DNA of 64,000 nt. Source: Actinomadura citrea. Its GTDB lineage: Bacteria; Actinomycetota; Actinomycetes; Streptosporangiales; Streptosporangiaceae. Each line of letters begins with the position of its first letter. The stretch's first letter is position 1. The translations under genes and the position numbers were made by a program. This document shows, piece after piece, positions 46,225-55,729 of this stretch. The notes under the pieces are model-generated. The model did not search any database. It was not told where the DNA came from and saw only the letters and a program-made list of their open reading frames with translations. Location: positions 2,790,001-2,854,000 of the forward strand of contig NZ_JACCBT010000001.1 in NCBI RefSeq assembly GCF_013409045.1, read 5' to 3'.

Positions 46225-48924
46225 GTGCGGAAGTTCGTGTACGACTTCACTGAGGGAAACAAGGACCTCAAGGATCTCCTGGGGGGCAAGGGCGCCAACC
46301 TGGCCGAGATGACCAATCTCGGGCTGCCCGTGCCGCCGGGGTTCACGATCACCGCGGAGGCATGCCGGCACTACCTCGAGCACGGGAACCTGCCCGACGG
46401 CCTGGCGGACGAGGTGAACCGGCACCTGGCCGACCTGGAGTCCGCGATGGGCAAGAAGCTCGGCCAGAGCGACGACCCCCTCCTGGTCAGCGTGCGGTCC
46501 GGCGCCAAGTTCAGCATGCCGGGAATGATGGAGACCGTCCTCAACGTCGGGTTGAACGACGAGTCCGTGCACGGCCTCGCCGCCCAGGCGGGCGACGAGC
46601 GGTTCGCGTGGGACTCCTACCGCCGGCTGATCCAGATGTTCGGCAAGACCGTCATGGACATCGACGGCGACCTGTTCGAGGGCGCCGTCGAGGACGTCAA
46701 ACGGGCCCGGGGCAGCGACGACGACGGGGATCTGACCGCCGGGGACCTCAGGGAGCTCGTCGACCGGTTCAAGGTCATCGTACGGGAGGAGGCGGGCCGC
46801 GAGTTCCCGACCGACCCGCGCGAGCAGATGGACCTGGCCGTCGAGGCGGTGTTCGACTCCTGGAACGCGCCGCGCGCCATCCTCTACCGGCGGCAGGAGC
46901 GCATCCCCGTCGACCTCGGCACGGCCGTCAACATCTGCTCGATGGTCTTCGGCAACATGGGCCTGGACTCGGGGACGGGCGTGGCCTTCACCCGCGACCC
47001 GGCGACCGGGCAGCAGGGCATCTACGGCGACTACCTGCAGAACGCCCAGGGCGAGGACGTCGTCGCCGGCATCCGCAACACCGTCGCGCTGACGGAGCTG
47101 GAGCGCATCGACAAGGCGTCCTACGACCGGCTCGTCGAGATCATGGAGACGCTGGAGAACCACTACCGCGACATGTGCGACATCGAGTTCACGATCGAGC
47201 GCGGGAAGCTGTGGATGCTGCAGACCCGGGTCGGCAAGCGGACCGCCGGCGCGGCGTTCCGGATCGCCTGCCAGCTGCTCGACCAGGGGCTCATCGACCT
47301 GGACGAGGCCGCCCGCCGCGTCACCGGCGACCAGCTCGCCCAGCTCATGTTCCCCCGCTTCACCGACCGGGTGGACGGCGTCCAGAAGATCACCAAGGGC
47401 ATGAACGCCTCGCCGGGCGCGGCCGTCGGCAAGGCCGTGTTCACCTCCGAGCGCGCCGTGGAGCTGGCCGAGCGGGGCGAGGAGGTGATCCTCGTCCGCC
47501 GCGAGACCAACCCCGACGACCTCGCCGGCATGGTCGCGGCCAAGGGCGTCCTGACCTCCCGCGGCGGCAAGACCTCGCACGCCGCGGTCGTCGCCCGCGG
47601 CATGGGCAAGACGTGCGTCTGCGGCGCCGAGGAGCTCGACGTCGACGTCAAGGGCGGCAGCTTCACCGCGCCCGGCGGCATCACGGTCAGGGAGGGCGAC
47701 GTCATCTCGATCGACGGGTCGTCCGGCGAGGTCTACCTCGGCGAGGTGCCCGTCGAGGACTCGCCCATCGTCCGCTACTTCGAGGGGCAGCTCTCGACCG
47801 AGGACGGCGGCGACCTGGTCAAGGCCGTGCACCGCGTCATGGAGCACGCCGACGCGCGGGCCGCGCTGAAGGTCCGCGCGAACGCCGACAACCCCGAGGA
47901 CTCCGCCCGGGCCCGCCGGTTCGGCGCCGCCGGCATCGGGCTGTGCCGCACCGAGCACATGTTCCTCGGGGACCGTCGGCAGCTCGTCGAGGAGCTCATC
48001 CTCGCCGAGGACGACGACGGGCGGCAGGCCGCGCTGGACGCCCTGGAGCCGCTCCAGAAGAGCGACTTCGAGGGCATCTTCGAGGCGATGGACGGACTGC
48101 CCGTCACCATCCGGCTCATCGACCCGCCGCTGCACGAGTTCCTCCCCGACATCACCGAGCTGTCGGTCAGGGTCGCGCTCGCGGGCGACGAAGCGGACGC
48201 CAAGGACCGGAGACTGCTCGAAGCAGTCAACCGACTGCACGAGCAGAACCCTATGCTGGGCCTGCGCGGCGTGCGGCTCGGTTTGGTGATTCCCGGTCTG
48301 TTCGGCATGCAGGTGCGCGCGATCGCCGAGGCCGCGGCGGCGCGCAGGAGGGCGGGCGGCGACCCGCGCCCGGAGATCATGATCCCGCTGGTCGGCGCGG
48401 TCCAGGAGCTGGAGGCCGTCCGGGACGAGGCGCGCGGCATCCTCGCCGCGGTCAGGGAGTCGAGCGGGATCGACGTGCCGGCGCTGATCGGCACGATGAT
48501 CGAGCTGCCCCGGGCGGCGCTGACCGCCGGGCAGATCGCCGAGGCCGCCGAGTTCTTCTCCTTCGGCACCAACGACCTCACCCAGACGACCTGGGGCTTC
48601 TCCCGCGACGACGTCGAGGCGGCGTTCTTCTCCCGCTACCTGGAACTCGGGATCTTCGGGGTGTCGCCGTTCGAGACCCTCGACCGCGAGGGCGTCGGCA
48701 GGCTCGTGCGCATCGCCGCCGAGGAGGGCCGCCGGGCGCGCCCCGGCCTCAAGCTCGGCATCTGCGGCGAGCACGGCGGCGACCCTGACTCGGTGCACTT
48801 CTGCCACGAGGTGGGCCTCGACTACGTTTCCTGCTCGCCGTTCCGGATTCCCGTGGCGCGGCTGGAGGCGGGCCGCGCGGCCATCGAGGCCGCGGACGCC
48901 CCGGGGGGCAGCGACAGCCGCTGA
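46225..48924 (+). CDS. ppdK: Pyruvate, phosphate dikinase
   Basis: Reversibly makes phosphoenolpyruvate from pyruvate, ATP and phosphate. It has 899 residues, the usual length. The N-terminal ATP-grasp part starts FVYDFTEGNKDLKDLLGGKGANLAEM. The phosphohistidine domain has GGKTSHAAVVARGMGK (catalytic His about residue 452), and the C-terminal TIM barrel ends with LKLGICGEHGGDP and YVSCSPFRIP, with the catalytic cysteine. GTG 46225 has AGAAGGAG upstream. A 305-base non-coding stretch precedes it. Confidence 0.95.
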   Translation: MRKFVYDFTEGNKDLKDLLGGKGANLAEMTNLGLPVPPGFTITAEACRHYLEHGNLPDGLADEVNRHLADLESAMGKKLGQSDDPLLVSVRSGAKFSMPGMMETVLNVGLNDESVHGLAAQAGDERFAWDSYRRLIQMFGKTVMDIDGDLFEGAVEDVKRARGSDDDGDLTAGDLRELVDRFKVIVREEAGREFPTDPREQMDLAVEAVFDSWNAPRAILYRRQERIPVDLGTAVNICSMVFGNMGLDSGTGVAFTRDPATGQQGIYGDYLQNAQGEDVVAGIRNTVALTELERIDKASYDRLVEIMETLENHYRDMCDIEFTIERGKLWMLQTRVGKRTAGAAFRIACQLLDQGLIDLDEAARRVTGDQLAQLMFPRFTDRVDGVQKITKGMNASPGAAVGKAVFTSERAVELAERGEEVILVRRETNPDDLAGMVAAKGVLTSRGGKTSHAAVVARGMGKTCVCGAEELDVDVKGGSFTAPGGITVREGDVISIDGSSGEVYLGEVPVEDSPIVRYFEGQLSTEDGGDLVKAVHRVMEHADARAALKVRANADNPEDSARARRFGAAGIGLCRTEHMFLGDRRQLVEELILAEDDDGRQAALDALEPLQKSDFEGIFEAMDGLPVTIRLIDPPLHEFLPDITELSVRVALAGDEADAKDRRLLEAVNRLHEQNPMLGLRGVRLGLVIPGLFGMQVRAIAEAAAARRRAGGDPRPEIMIPLVGAVQELEAVRDEARGILAAVRESSGIDVPALIGTMIELPRAALTAGQIAEAAEFFSFGTNDLTQTTWGFSRDDVEAAFFSRYLELGIFGVSPFETLDREGVGRLVRIAAEEGRRARPGLKLGICGEHGGDPDSVHFCHEVGLDYVSCSPFRIPVARLEAGRAAIEAADAPGGSDSR

Positions 48925-49019
48925 CGTCCCGCCCGGCGGCCGGCCCCCCGCACGCCCGGAATCGGCCGCCGGGACCGATGTGGGACGGATGACACGCCGA
49001 CCTGGCGAACCTGGCGCGC

Positions 49020-49883
49020 ATGCCGGAACATCTCACTAACGTGTCCGATGCGATGACGTTGGAAGCGGAGTTGCCGGAGTTCACGCCGGAAGACGATGAG
49101 ACGGACCGGCCCGAGGACCGGGCGGACGGGCCGCGGCGGCGCCGTGGGCGGTGGCGCCGGTCGCCCTGGTTCACGATCCCCGCCGGGGTCGTCATGGGGC
49201 TCCTGGCGATCGCGGTGCTGACGCCGCTCACCGTCGGGCTGCGGATCTGGCACCAGGCCCGCCAGGACGAGCGGCCGCGCTCCGACGCGATCATCGTGCT
49301 GGGGGCCGCGCAGTACAACGGGGTGCCGTCCCCGACGCTGAAATGGCGGCTCCAGCACGCCCTGGAGCTGTACCGCGGCGGGGTCGCGCCGGCCATCGTG
49401 ACGGTGGGCGGCAAGGCGCCCGGCGACAACTACACCGAGGCCGGTGCCGGCCGCGGCTGGCTGATCACCAAGGGCGGCGTGCCGGCCTCCCGGGTCTTCG
49501 AGGTGCCCGTCGGGCGCGACACGCTGGAGAGCATGAAGGCCGTCGGCAAGGAGTTCGACCGGCACCACTGGTCGTCGGGCGTGATCGTCACCGACCCGTG
49601 GCACGGGCTGCGCTCCAAGAAGATGGCCGAGGACAGCGGCATCGAGGCCGCCGCGTCGCCGACCCGCAGCGGCCCGAGCGTGCAGACCCGCGACACCCAG
49701 TTCCACTACATCGTCCGCGAGACCGGCGGGTACCTGTCGTACGTGCTGCTGGGCAAGAGCGTCCAGGTGCCGGACGAGACCATCAAGCGCATCCACATCG
49801 ACCCGTCCGAGACGCCGTCGACGTCTCAGCCCCCGTCCTCCTCGTCGTCTCCGCCCCGGTCCTCGCCGTCGCCGGGCGGCTGA
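49020..49883 (+). CDS. YdcF/DUF218-family membrane protein
   Basis: A 287-residue protein with an acidic/basic N-terminus of ~50 residues, one membrane segment (about 52-75, PWFTIPAGVVMGLLAIAVLTPLTV), then a DUF218 domain: SDAIIVLGAAQYNG, VTVGGKAPGDNYTEA, ESMKAVGKEFDRHHW and VTDPWHGLRSKKMAE. A Ser/Pro-rich tail ends it. Related proteins such as SanA and ElyC act in envelope integrity. A start at 49053 is possible and would leave the fold intact. Confidence 0.82.
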   Translation: MPEHLTNVSDAMTLEAELPEFTPEDDETDRPEDRADGPRRRRGRWRRSPWFTIPAGVVMGLLAIAVLTPLTVGLRIWHQARQDERPRSDAIIVLGAAQYNGVPSPTLKWRLQHALELYRGGVAPAIVTVGGKAPGDNYTEAGAGRGWLITKGGVPASRVFEVPVGRDTLESMKAVGKEFDRHHWSSGVIVTDPWHGLRSKKMAEDSGIEAAASPTRSGPSVQTRDTQFHYIVRETGGYLSYVLLGKSVQVPDETIKRIHIDPSETPSTSQPPSSSSSPPRSSPSPGG

Positions 49884-49916
49884 GGACCCCCGCGGCCCTC
49901 TACCCTGGATAGGGAC

Positions 49917-51191
49917 ATGACGATCAACGTGACCACGGGCTACGACGGCCGTGACAAGGAACGCTGGGCGCCCGAGCCCCCCAAGCGGCGCGACCGCACG
50001 GCGTTCGAGCGCGACCGGGCCCGGGTCCTGCACAGCGCCGCGCTCCGCAGGCTGGCCGCCAAGACGCAGGTGGCCTCGCCCAGCGCCGACGCCGTGGCCG
50101 ACACCGTGCAGAGCCTGCGCACCCGCCTCACCCACTCGCTGGAGTGCGCGCAGGTGGGCCGCGAGCTGGGCAAGTCGCTCGGATGCGACCCCGACCTGGT
50201 GGAGACGGCCTGCCTGTCGCACGACATCGGGCATCCGCCGTTCGGGCACAACGGCGAGTACGCGCTCGACATCGTCGCGCGCGACTGCGGCGGGTTCGAG
50301 GGCAACGCGCAGAGCCTGCGCGTCCTGACCAGGCTGGAGCCCAAGTCCTTCGGTGTGGAGGGCCCGCCCCTGCACGGCCGCAGCGTCGGCCTCAACCTGA
50401 CCCGCGCCGCGTTGGACGCCGCGATGAAGTACCCGTGGTCGCAGGCCGAGGCCGTGAACGGCAAGTTCGGCGTCTACGACGACGACGCGGACGTGGCGCG
50501 CTGGGTGCGCGACGGCACCGAGCCGGGCCGCACCTGCTTCGAGGCCCAGGTCATGGACTGGAGCGACGACGTCGCCTACTCCGTCCACGACCTGGAGGAC
50601 GCGCTGGTCGCCGGGCACGTCGACTTCGGCCGCCTCGCCGACCCCGCCGAGCGCCGCCTCGTCGCCGCCACGGCGGCCAAGCTGTACTGCCCCGACGCCG
50701 GCCAGGCGGAGCTGGAGGAGCGCTTCGCCGTGCTGCTCGCCGAGCCCTACTGGCCCGACCGCTACGACGGCACCCCGCGCAGCCTCGCCGCCCTCAAGAA
50801 CCTGACCAGCACGCTGATCGGGCGGTTCTGCCTGGCCGCCGAGACCGCCACGCGGGAGGCCTACGGCGACCGCCCGCTCACCCGCTACGCGGCGGAGCTG
50901 ATCGTCCCGCGGCCGCAGTGGCTGGAGAACGCCTTGCTCAAGGGCGTCACGGCGCACTACGTGTGGATCAGCCACGAGGAGGTCAGGGCCCGCCAGCGGA
51001 CGCTGATCACCGAACTCGCGGAGATGATGCTCGCGGGGGCGCCGGACACGCTCGACCCGGGTTTCCGGGACGCGTTCACGGACGCCTCCGACGATGCCGC
51101 CCGGCTGCGCGCCGTGATCGACCAGATCGCCTCCCTGACCGACCTGTCGGCGATGGCCCGCCACCGCATGCTGGGCGGACGCGGGTACTGA
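49917..51191 (+). CDS. dgt: Deoxyguanosinetriphosphate triphosphohydrolase-like protein
   Basis: A 424-residue HD-superfamily phosphohydrolase that splits dNTPs into deoxynucleoside and triphosphate. The metal site is formed by the histidines of [35 protein letters not shown] and the later histidines and aspartates ([16 protein letters not shown]). It is close to the 400-430 residues usual for family members. It lies 33 bases after the YdcF-like gene on the same strand, near dnaG as usual in this region of actinobacteria. Confidence 0.92.
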   Translation: MTINVTTGYDGRDKERWAPEPPKRRDRTAFERDRARVLHSAALRRLAAKTQVASPSADAVADTVQSLRTRLTHSLECAQVGRELGKSLGCDPDLVETACLSHDIGHPPFGHNGEYALDIVARDCGGFEGNAQSLRVLTRLEPKSFGVEGPPLHGRSVGLNLTRAALDAAMKYPWSQAEAVNGKFGVYDDDADVARWVRDGTEPGRTCFEAQVMDWSDDVAYSVHDLEDALVAGHVDFGRLADPAERRLVAATAAKLYCPDAGQAELEERFAVLLAEPYWPDRYDGTPRSLAALKNLTSTLIGRFCLAAETATREAYGDRPLTRYAAELIVPRPQWLENALLKGVTAHYVWISHEEVRARQRTLITELAEMMLAGAPDTLDPGFRDAFTDASDDAARLRAVIDQIASLTDLSAMARHRMLGGRGY

Positions 51192-51306
51192 CCCGCGGGT
51201 ACGGGCCGGCGCGGAGGGACACGCCTCGACGCGCCAGTCGATGGACCCTTGTCTCGTGGCAGAGGCCGCTGTAGGGATAGCTACAGGTCCACTACAGGAG
51301 GTCACC

Positions 51307-52533
51307 ATGCCCGAGGAGACGTTCGTCATCGCCGGCGCGAGCCTGGCCGGGGCCAAGGCGGCCGAGACGCTCCGTGAGGAGGGCTTCGCGGGCAGGGTGC
51401 TGCTGGTGGGCGAGGAGATCGAGCGGCCGTACGAGCGGCCTCCGCTGTCCAAGGGGTTCCTGCTGGACAAGGAACCCCGGGAGAAGGCCCACGTCCACGA
51501 GGCGGACTGGTACGACAAGCACGACGTTGAGTTGCGGGTCGGCACGTCCGTCGCGTCCATCGACCGGGGCGCGCACCAGGTCCGGCTGTCCACCAAGGAG
51601 CCGGTCTCCTACGACAGGCTGCTGCTGGCGACGGGCGCCTCCCCGCGCCGGCTGGACGTGCCGGGCTCCAAGCTTCAGGGCATCCACTACCTGCGGACGA
51701 TGGCCGACTCGGCCGCGCTGAAGCAGGCGCTGGCGCCCGGCGGACGCCGGGTCGTGGTGGCCGGGGCGGGCTGGATCGGGCTGGAGGCGGCGGCCGCCGC
51801 CCGGGAGCACGGCAACGAGGTGACGGTCATCGAACCGGAACCGGTGCCGCTGCACGCCGCGATGGGGCCCGAGCTGGGCGGGATGTTCGCCGACCTGCAC
51901 CGCGAGCACGGCGCCGTCCTGCGGATGGACGAGGGCGTGGCCGGGTTCTGGGGCGCCGGGCAGGTGTCGGCCGTCGTGACCTCCGGCGGCGCCGAGGTGC
52001 CCGCGGACGTCGTGATCGTCGGCATCGGGGTGCGGCCCAACAGCGGGCTCGCCGAGGAGGCAGGGCTGGAGGTGTCCGACGGGATCCTCGTCGACCAGTC
52101 GCTGCGCACGTCCGACCCCGACATCTACGCGGCCGGGGACGTCGCCAACGCCTACCACCCGCTGCTCGGCCGCCGGATCCGCGTCGAGCACTGGGCGAAC
52201 GCCCTGAACGGCGGGCCCGCCGCGGCCCGCGCGATGCTCGGCCAGGACGTCGTCTACGACCAGATCCCCTACTTCTTCAGCGACCAGTACGACCTCGGCA
52301 TGGAGATGTCGGGCGTCGCGGCGCCGGGGGAGTACGACGAGGTCGTGTACCGCGGGGACGTCCCGGGACGGGAGTTCGTCGCGTTCTGGCTGTCGGGCGG
52401 CCGGGTCGTCGCCGGCATGAACGTCAACGTGTGGGACGTCACCGGGGACGTCCAGGCGCTGATCCGCTCCGGGCGCCCGGTGGACGCCGCCCGCCTCGCC
52501 GACCCGGGGGCGCCGCTCGCGGACCTGGTGTGA
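51307..52533 (+). CDS. FAD-dependent oxidoreductase, ferredoxin reductase type
   Basis: A 408-residue flavoprotein of the ferredoxin/putidaredoxin reductase family. FAD-binding loop VIAGASLAGAKAAETLREEG at residues ~6-25, NAD(P)H loop VVVAGAGWIGLEAAAAA at about 155-170, and the conserved DIYAAGDVAN. It transfers electrons from NAD(P)H to a ferredoxin or P450 partner. No ferredoxin or P450 gene is adjacent, so its partner is unknown. ATG 51307 has an AGGAGG site. Confidence 0.88.
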   Translation: MPEETFVIAGASLAGAKAAETLREEGFAGRVLLVGEEIERPYERPPLSKGFLLDKEPREKAHVHEADWYDKHDVELRVGTSVASIDRGAHQVRLSTKEPVSYDRLLLATGASPRRLDVPGSKLQGIHYLRTMADSAALKQALAPGGRRVVVAGAGWIGLEAAAAAREHGNEVTVIEPEPVPLHAAMGPELGGMFADLHREHGAVLRMDEGVAGFWGAGQVSAVVTSGGAEVPADVVIVGIGVRPNSGLAEEAGLEVSDGILVDQSLRTSDPDIYAAGDVANAYHPLLGRRIRVEHWANALNGGPAAARAMLGQDVVYDQIPYFFSDQYDLGMEMSGVAAPGEYDEVVYRGDVPGREFVAFWLSGGRVVAGMNVNVWDVTGDVQALIRSGRPVDAARLADPGAPLADLV

Positions 52534-52567
52534 GGCGGCCGGGACGGACCCTGTCGCGTCAGCGACG

Positions 52568-52573
52568 TACAGT
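52568..52573 (+). promoter_or_regulatory. Likely -10 box of the MFS transporter gene
   Basis: TACAGT ends 7 bases before the GTG at 52581, so transcription should begin at or next to that codon (leaderless), which fixes the start. Confidence 0.45.
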
Positions 52574-52580
52574 CGGCTGA

Positions 52581-53750
52581 GTGGTTACCGAGAAGATCAC
52601 GACGCAGGCCCGGGCGCGCGTCGCGGTGACGCTGGCGTTCGCCGCGCACGGCCTGCTCGGCGCCGCCTGGGTCGCCCGCATCCCGCAGATCAAGGAGCAT
52701 CTCGGGCTGAGCGAGGGCGCGATGGGCGTGGCGCTGCTGGGCGCGCCCGTGGGCGTCGTCGCGGCCGTCCGGTTCGCGGGCCGGATCGTCGGCCGGTGGG
52801 GCAGCCGCGCGACGACGATCGCCGCCGGGGCCGCCGGGGCGCTGGCGCTGGTCCCGCTCGGACTCGCCTGGAACCTCGGCGGGCTGATCCTCTCGCTGCT
52901 GCTGATGGGCGCCTCGCTCGGCCTGATGGACGTGGGGATGAACGCGCAGGGCGTCGCCGTGGAGCGCGGCTACGGCCGTCCGCTCATGTCCGGGCTGCAC
53001 GGCTCCTACAGCATCGGCACGCTGCTCGCGGCACTGGCCGGCTCGGCGGCCGCGCACGCGGGCGTCCCCGTCCCGCTGCACCTGGCGGTCGCCGCGGCGG
53101 TGCTGATCACGCTGCTGGCCCTCGGCTGCCGGGGCCTGCTGGACCGCTCCGCCGACGAGCTCCCCGAGCCGGCCGAGGACGCCCCCGTCCCCGCGCGCTC
53201 CCCCCGCCGGCCGCTGATCATGCTCGGTGTCATCGGGCTGTGCTCGTTCGTCGGGGAGGGCGCCATGGCCGACTGGAGCGCGATCTACCTGCGGGAGAAC
53301 CTCGGCACCGGGCCCGGCGTGGCCGGGCTCGGCTACGCCGGGTGCGCGGTGGCGATGACAGTGGGGCGGCTCACCGGCGACCAGGTCGTCGCGCGCTTCG
53401 GGCCCGTCCCGGTGCTGCGGGGCGGCTCGCTGGTCGCCGCCCTCGGGCTCGGCCTCGGGCTCGCGGCGGGCGACCCCACGGCGGCGGTGGCCGGGTTCAC
53501 GCTGTTCGGCCTCGGCGTCGCGGTCGTGGCGCCCGTCACCTTCAGCGCGGCGGGCAACGTGCCCGGCGTCCCGCCCGCGGCCGGGATCTCCCGGGTCACC
53601 GGCGTCGGCTACCTCGGCCTGCTCGGCGGCCCGCCCGTCATCGGGTTCATCGCGCAGGGCGTGGGCCTGACGTGGGCGCTGGCCGTCCCGGTCGCGCTGG
53701 TCGGGCTGATCGTCCTGCTCGCCCCGGCGGCGGAGACGGCCGAGCGGTGA
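52581..53750 (+). CDS. MFS transporter
   Basis: A 389-residue transporter with 12 membrane segments in the 6+6 layout. It starts VALLGAPVGVVAAVRFAGRIVGRWGS, with the motif-A-like GRIVGRWGSR, and has a charged central loop (DRSADELPEPAEDAPVPARSPRR, about residues 190-212). The substrate cannot be read from the sequence. GTG 52581 is fixed by a -10 box immediately upstream. It is 47 bases downstream of the ferredoxin reductase. Confidence 0.8.
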   Translation: MVTEKITTQARARVAVTLAFAAHGLLGAAWVARIPQIKEHLGLSEGAMGVALLGAPVGVVAAVRFAGRIVGRWGSRATTIAAGAAGALALVPLGLAWNLGGLILSLLLMGASLGLMDVGMNAQGVAVERGYGRPLMSGLHGSYSIGTLLAALAGSAAAHAGVPVPLHLAVAAAVLITLLALGCRGLLDRSADELPEPAEDAPVPARSPRRPLIMLGVIGLCSFVGEGAMADWSAIYLRENLGTGPGVAGLGYAGCAVAMTVGRLTGDQVVARFGPVPVLRGGSLVAALGLGLGLAAGDPTAAVAGFTLFGLGVAVVAPVTFSAAGNVPGVPPAAGISRVTGVGYLGLLGGPPVIGFIAQGVGLTWALAVPVALVGLIVLLAPAAETAER

Positions 53751-53835
53751 GGGCGAGCGGTGCCGGTCGTCCCCGTTGATCTTTTGGTGGGGTTACGACT
53801 TTTGTATATGTCCTACTCAGGTAAGGTCTGGGCGA

Positions 53836-54297
53836 GTGAGCACCATGCAGCGGTCGGGACCGGCCGAAACGGTCACGTCCGCCCGGGCGCTGCGGACATT
53901 CCTTAGCGAACTGCTCAGTTTCGGTTTCGTGGGGTGCGTCGGCACGCTCATCATGATCTTCGGCGCGAACCTGATGCGCGCGTGGCTCGGCGGCAGCCCG
54001 GTCACGAGCGTCGTCGTGCCGACCGTGGTGTCCACGCTGAGCTCCTACCTGCTCAACCGGTTCTGGACGTTCCGGCACCGCGACAGCGACGGCTCCGGCC
54101 GGGAGGTCGCGATCTTCTTCGCGCTGAACGGTGTCGGGCTGCTGATCCAGGTGCTGTGCACCGGCTTCACCTACTACACCCTCGGGCTGCACGGCGGGAT
54201 CGCCTACAACCTGGGGCTCCTCGCGGGCGTCGGCCTCGGATCGGCGTTCCGCTACTGGTCGTACAAGAAGTGGGTGTTCACCCCCGCGACGGCATGA
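53836..54297 (+). CDS. GtrA-family membrane protein
   Basis: A 153-residue protein with four membrane segments. The pattern FVGCVGTLIMIFGANLMRA, SYLLNRFWTFR, FxLNGVGL and FRYWSYKKWVF fits GtrA, which is linked to flipping or exporting polyprenyl-linked sugars. A -10-like TAAGGT (53822-53827) sits 8 bases before the GTG. It shares a strand with the MFS gene but is separated from it by 85 bases. Confidence 0.78.
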   Translation: MSTMQRSGPAETVTSARALRTFLSELLSFGFVGCVGTLIMIFGANLMRAWLGGSPVTSVVVPTVVSTLSSYLLNRFWTFRHRDSDGSGREVAIFFALNGVGLLIQVLCTGFTYYTLGLHGGIAYNLGLLAGVGLGSAFRYWSYKKWVFTPATA

Positions 54298-54339
54298 ATC
54301 GGGCGCCGCGGGGGTTCTCCCCTCACGCGGGACCGGGTC

Positions 54340-55209
54340 TCACCGGCCCGCCGGGACGATCTTCTCGGTCTGCACCAGGGCCTCGGCGAGGATGCCGGCG
54401 AGGTCCTGGCCGGTGCCCTGCGAGAAGATCACATGGTCGATGCCCCGCTCGGCGAGCCGCCCGACGGTGTCGACGGCGGCGCCGACCGAGGGCGTACCGG
54501 TGAAGAAGGTCAGCGACGTCTTCTCGATCTCGGTGTGGTCGCGGCCCTCGCGCTCGCAGTGCTCCCGCAGGACCTCCAGCTTGCGGGGCAGCTCGTCGCC
54601 GTCGAAGAGGTTGCAGGCGTCGGCGTACTTCGCCACGAACCGCAACGTCTTCTTCTCGCCGCCCCCGCCGACGAGGATCGGCGGGCGGGGGCGCCGCAGC
54701 GCGGGCGGCGAGTTGAGCGGGCGCTCCAGCGTGTAGTGCTCGCCCTCGAACGGCGACTCGTCGCCCTCCCACATCCGGTGGGCGATCCGCAGCGTCTCCT
54801 CCAGCCGCTCGAACCGCTCCGCGGTCGGCGGGAACCGGATGCCGAGGCCGCGCGACTCCTCCTCGTTCCAGGCCGCGCCGATGCCGAGCCACGCGCGCCC
54901 GCCCGACAGGACGTCCAGCGTGGTCACCGTCTTGACCAGGACGCCGGGGTGCCGGTAGGTGACCCCGGTGACCATCGTCCCGAGCGTGATCCGCTCGGTC
55001 AGCGCCGCCGCGTACGCGAGCGCCGAGTAGCCCTCCAGCATGGGGTCCTCCGGCGGGCCCACGGCTTCGATCTGGAAGAAGTGGTCCATCACCCACAGGG
55101 AGTGCAGCCCGCCCTGGTCGGCGTCGCGGGCGACGCGTCCGAAGGTGGGACCGATCTGCTCCGGCCCCCCGGGAAAGGTGAAGCTCGGAACCTGGAGTCC
55201 GATGCGCAT
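54340..55209 (-). CDS. Luciferase-like, probably F420-dependent oxidoreductase
   Basis: A 289-residue TIM-barrel protein of the luciferase-like monooxygenase superfamily. It begins MRIGLQVPSFTFPGG, then SLWVMDHF, ALAYAAALTERITLGTMVTGVTYRHPGVLVKTVTTLDVLSGGRAWLGIGAAWNEEE, all usual in F420-dependent members. The substrate is unknown. It has a SD-like GAAGGGA and a 32-37-base leader. Its promoter shares a control region with merR, including a palindrome, so it is likely MerR-controlled. Confidence 0.87.
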   Translation of the reverse strand: MRIGLQVPSFTFPGGPEQIGPTFGRVARDADQGGLHSLWVMDHFFQIEAVGPPEDPMLEGYSALAYAAALTERITLGTMVTGVTYRHPGVLVKTVTTLDVLSGGRAWLGIGAAWNEEESRGLGIRFPPTAERFERLEETLRIAHRMWEGDESPFEGEHYTLERPLNSPPALRRPRPPILVGGGGEKKTLRFVAKYADACNLFDGDELPRKLEVLREHCEREGRDHTEIEKTSLTFFTGTPSVGAAVDTVGRLAERGIDHVIFSQGTGQDLAGILAEALVQTEKIVPAGR

Positions 55210-55249
55210 GGCATTCCCTTCGCGTGCTTCGTCTCGTGCGTCTCCTTCC

Positions 55250-55280
55250 ACTCTGGGACCTGGAGTGCGCTCCAGGTCAA
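55250..55280 (-). promoter_or_regulatory. MerR-type promoter for the luciferase-like gene with palindromic operator
   Basis: On the minus strand: TTGACC (55275-55280), 19-base spacer, CAGAGT (55250-55255). The spacer contains GACCTGGAG...CTCCAGGTC (55257-55278). A 19-base spacer with a centred palindrome is characteristic of MerR-activated promoters. Confidence 0.75.
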
Positions 55281-55301
55281 GCAGGCGCACCGGCCGGGAC
55301 G

Positions 55302-55332
55302 TTGACCTGGAGTGCACTCCAGGTGCGATCCT
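55302..55332 (+). promoter_or_regulatory. MerR-type promoter for merR with palindromic operator
   Basis: TTGACC (55302-55307), 19-base spacer, GATCCT (55327-55332). ACCTGGAG and its complement form a perfect palindrome at 55305-55324. The -10 ends 7 bases before the merR GTG, so the message is leaderless. Confidence 0.75.
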
Positions 55333-55339
55333 GGGGAGC

Positions 55340-55729
55340 GTGAGCTCCTACTCTCCCGCCGAGACCGCCGAGAAGAGCGGTTTCAGCATCGACACGCTGC
55401 GTTACTACGAGAAGATCGGGCTGCTGTCCGGGATCGCGCGGAACGCGTCGGGACGGCGCGTGTTCTCCGACGACGACCTGCAATGGCTCGGGATGCTGCG
55501 CTGCCTGCGCGGCACCGGAATGCCGATAGCCGAGATGCTGCGCTACTCCGAGCTGGCCCGCGGCGGCGGTCGGACCGTCCAGGAGCGGCTCGACCTGCTG
55601 CAGGAGCACGACCGCCGGGTCGAGGAGCAGATCGCGACGCTGCGCGCGCAGCAGAGGCAGATCAAGGTGAAGATCGGCTTCTATCGTGAGGCGTCGATGA
55701 CCTGCGAGCCCGCCCCCGCTCCCGCCTGA
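55340..55729 (+). CDS. MerR-family transcriptional regulator
   Basis: A 129-residue protein. The N-terminal MerR helix-turn-helix reads AETAEKSGFSIDTLRYYEKIGLL. The effector-binding part is only a coiled helix ending about residue 115, without the cysteines of metal-sensing members, so an organic effector is more likely. It should bind two palindromes, 55257-55278 and 55305-55324, that lie between -35 and -10 of its own and the divergent promoter. Its 3' end overlaps the convergent gene at 55681 by 49 bases. Confidence 0.85.
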   Translation: MSSYSPAETAEKSGFSIDTLRYYEKIGLLSGIARNASGRRVFSDDDLQWLGMLRCLRGTGMPIAEMLRYSELARGGGRTVQERLDLLQEHDRRVEEQIATLRAQQRQIKVKIGFYREASMTCEPAPAPA

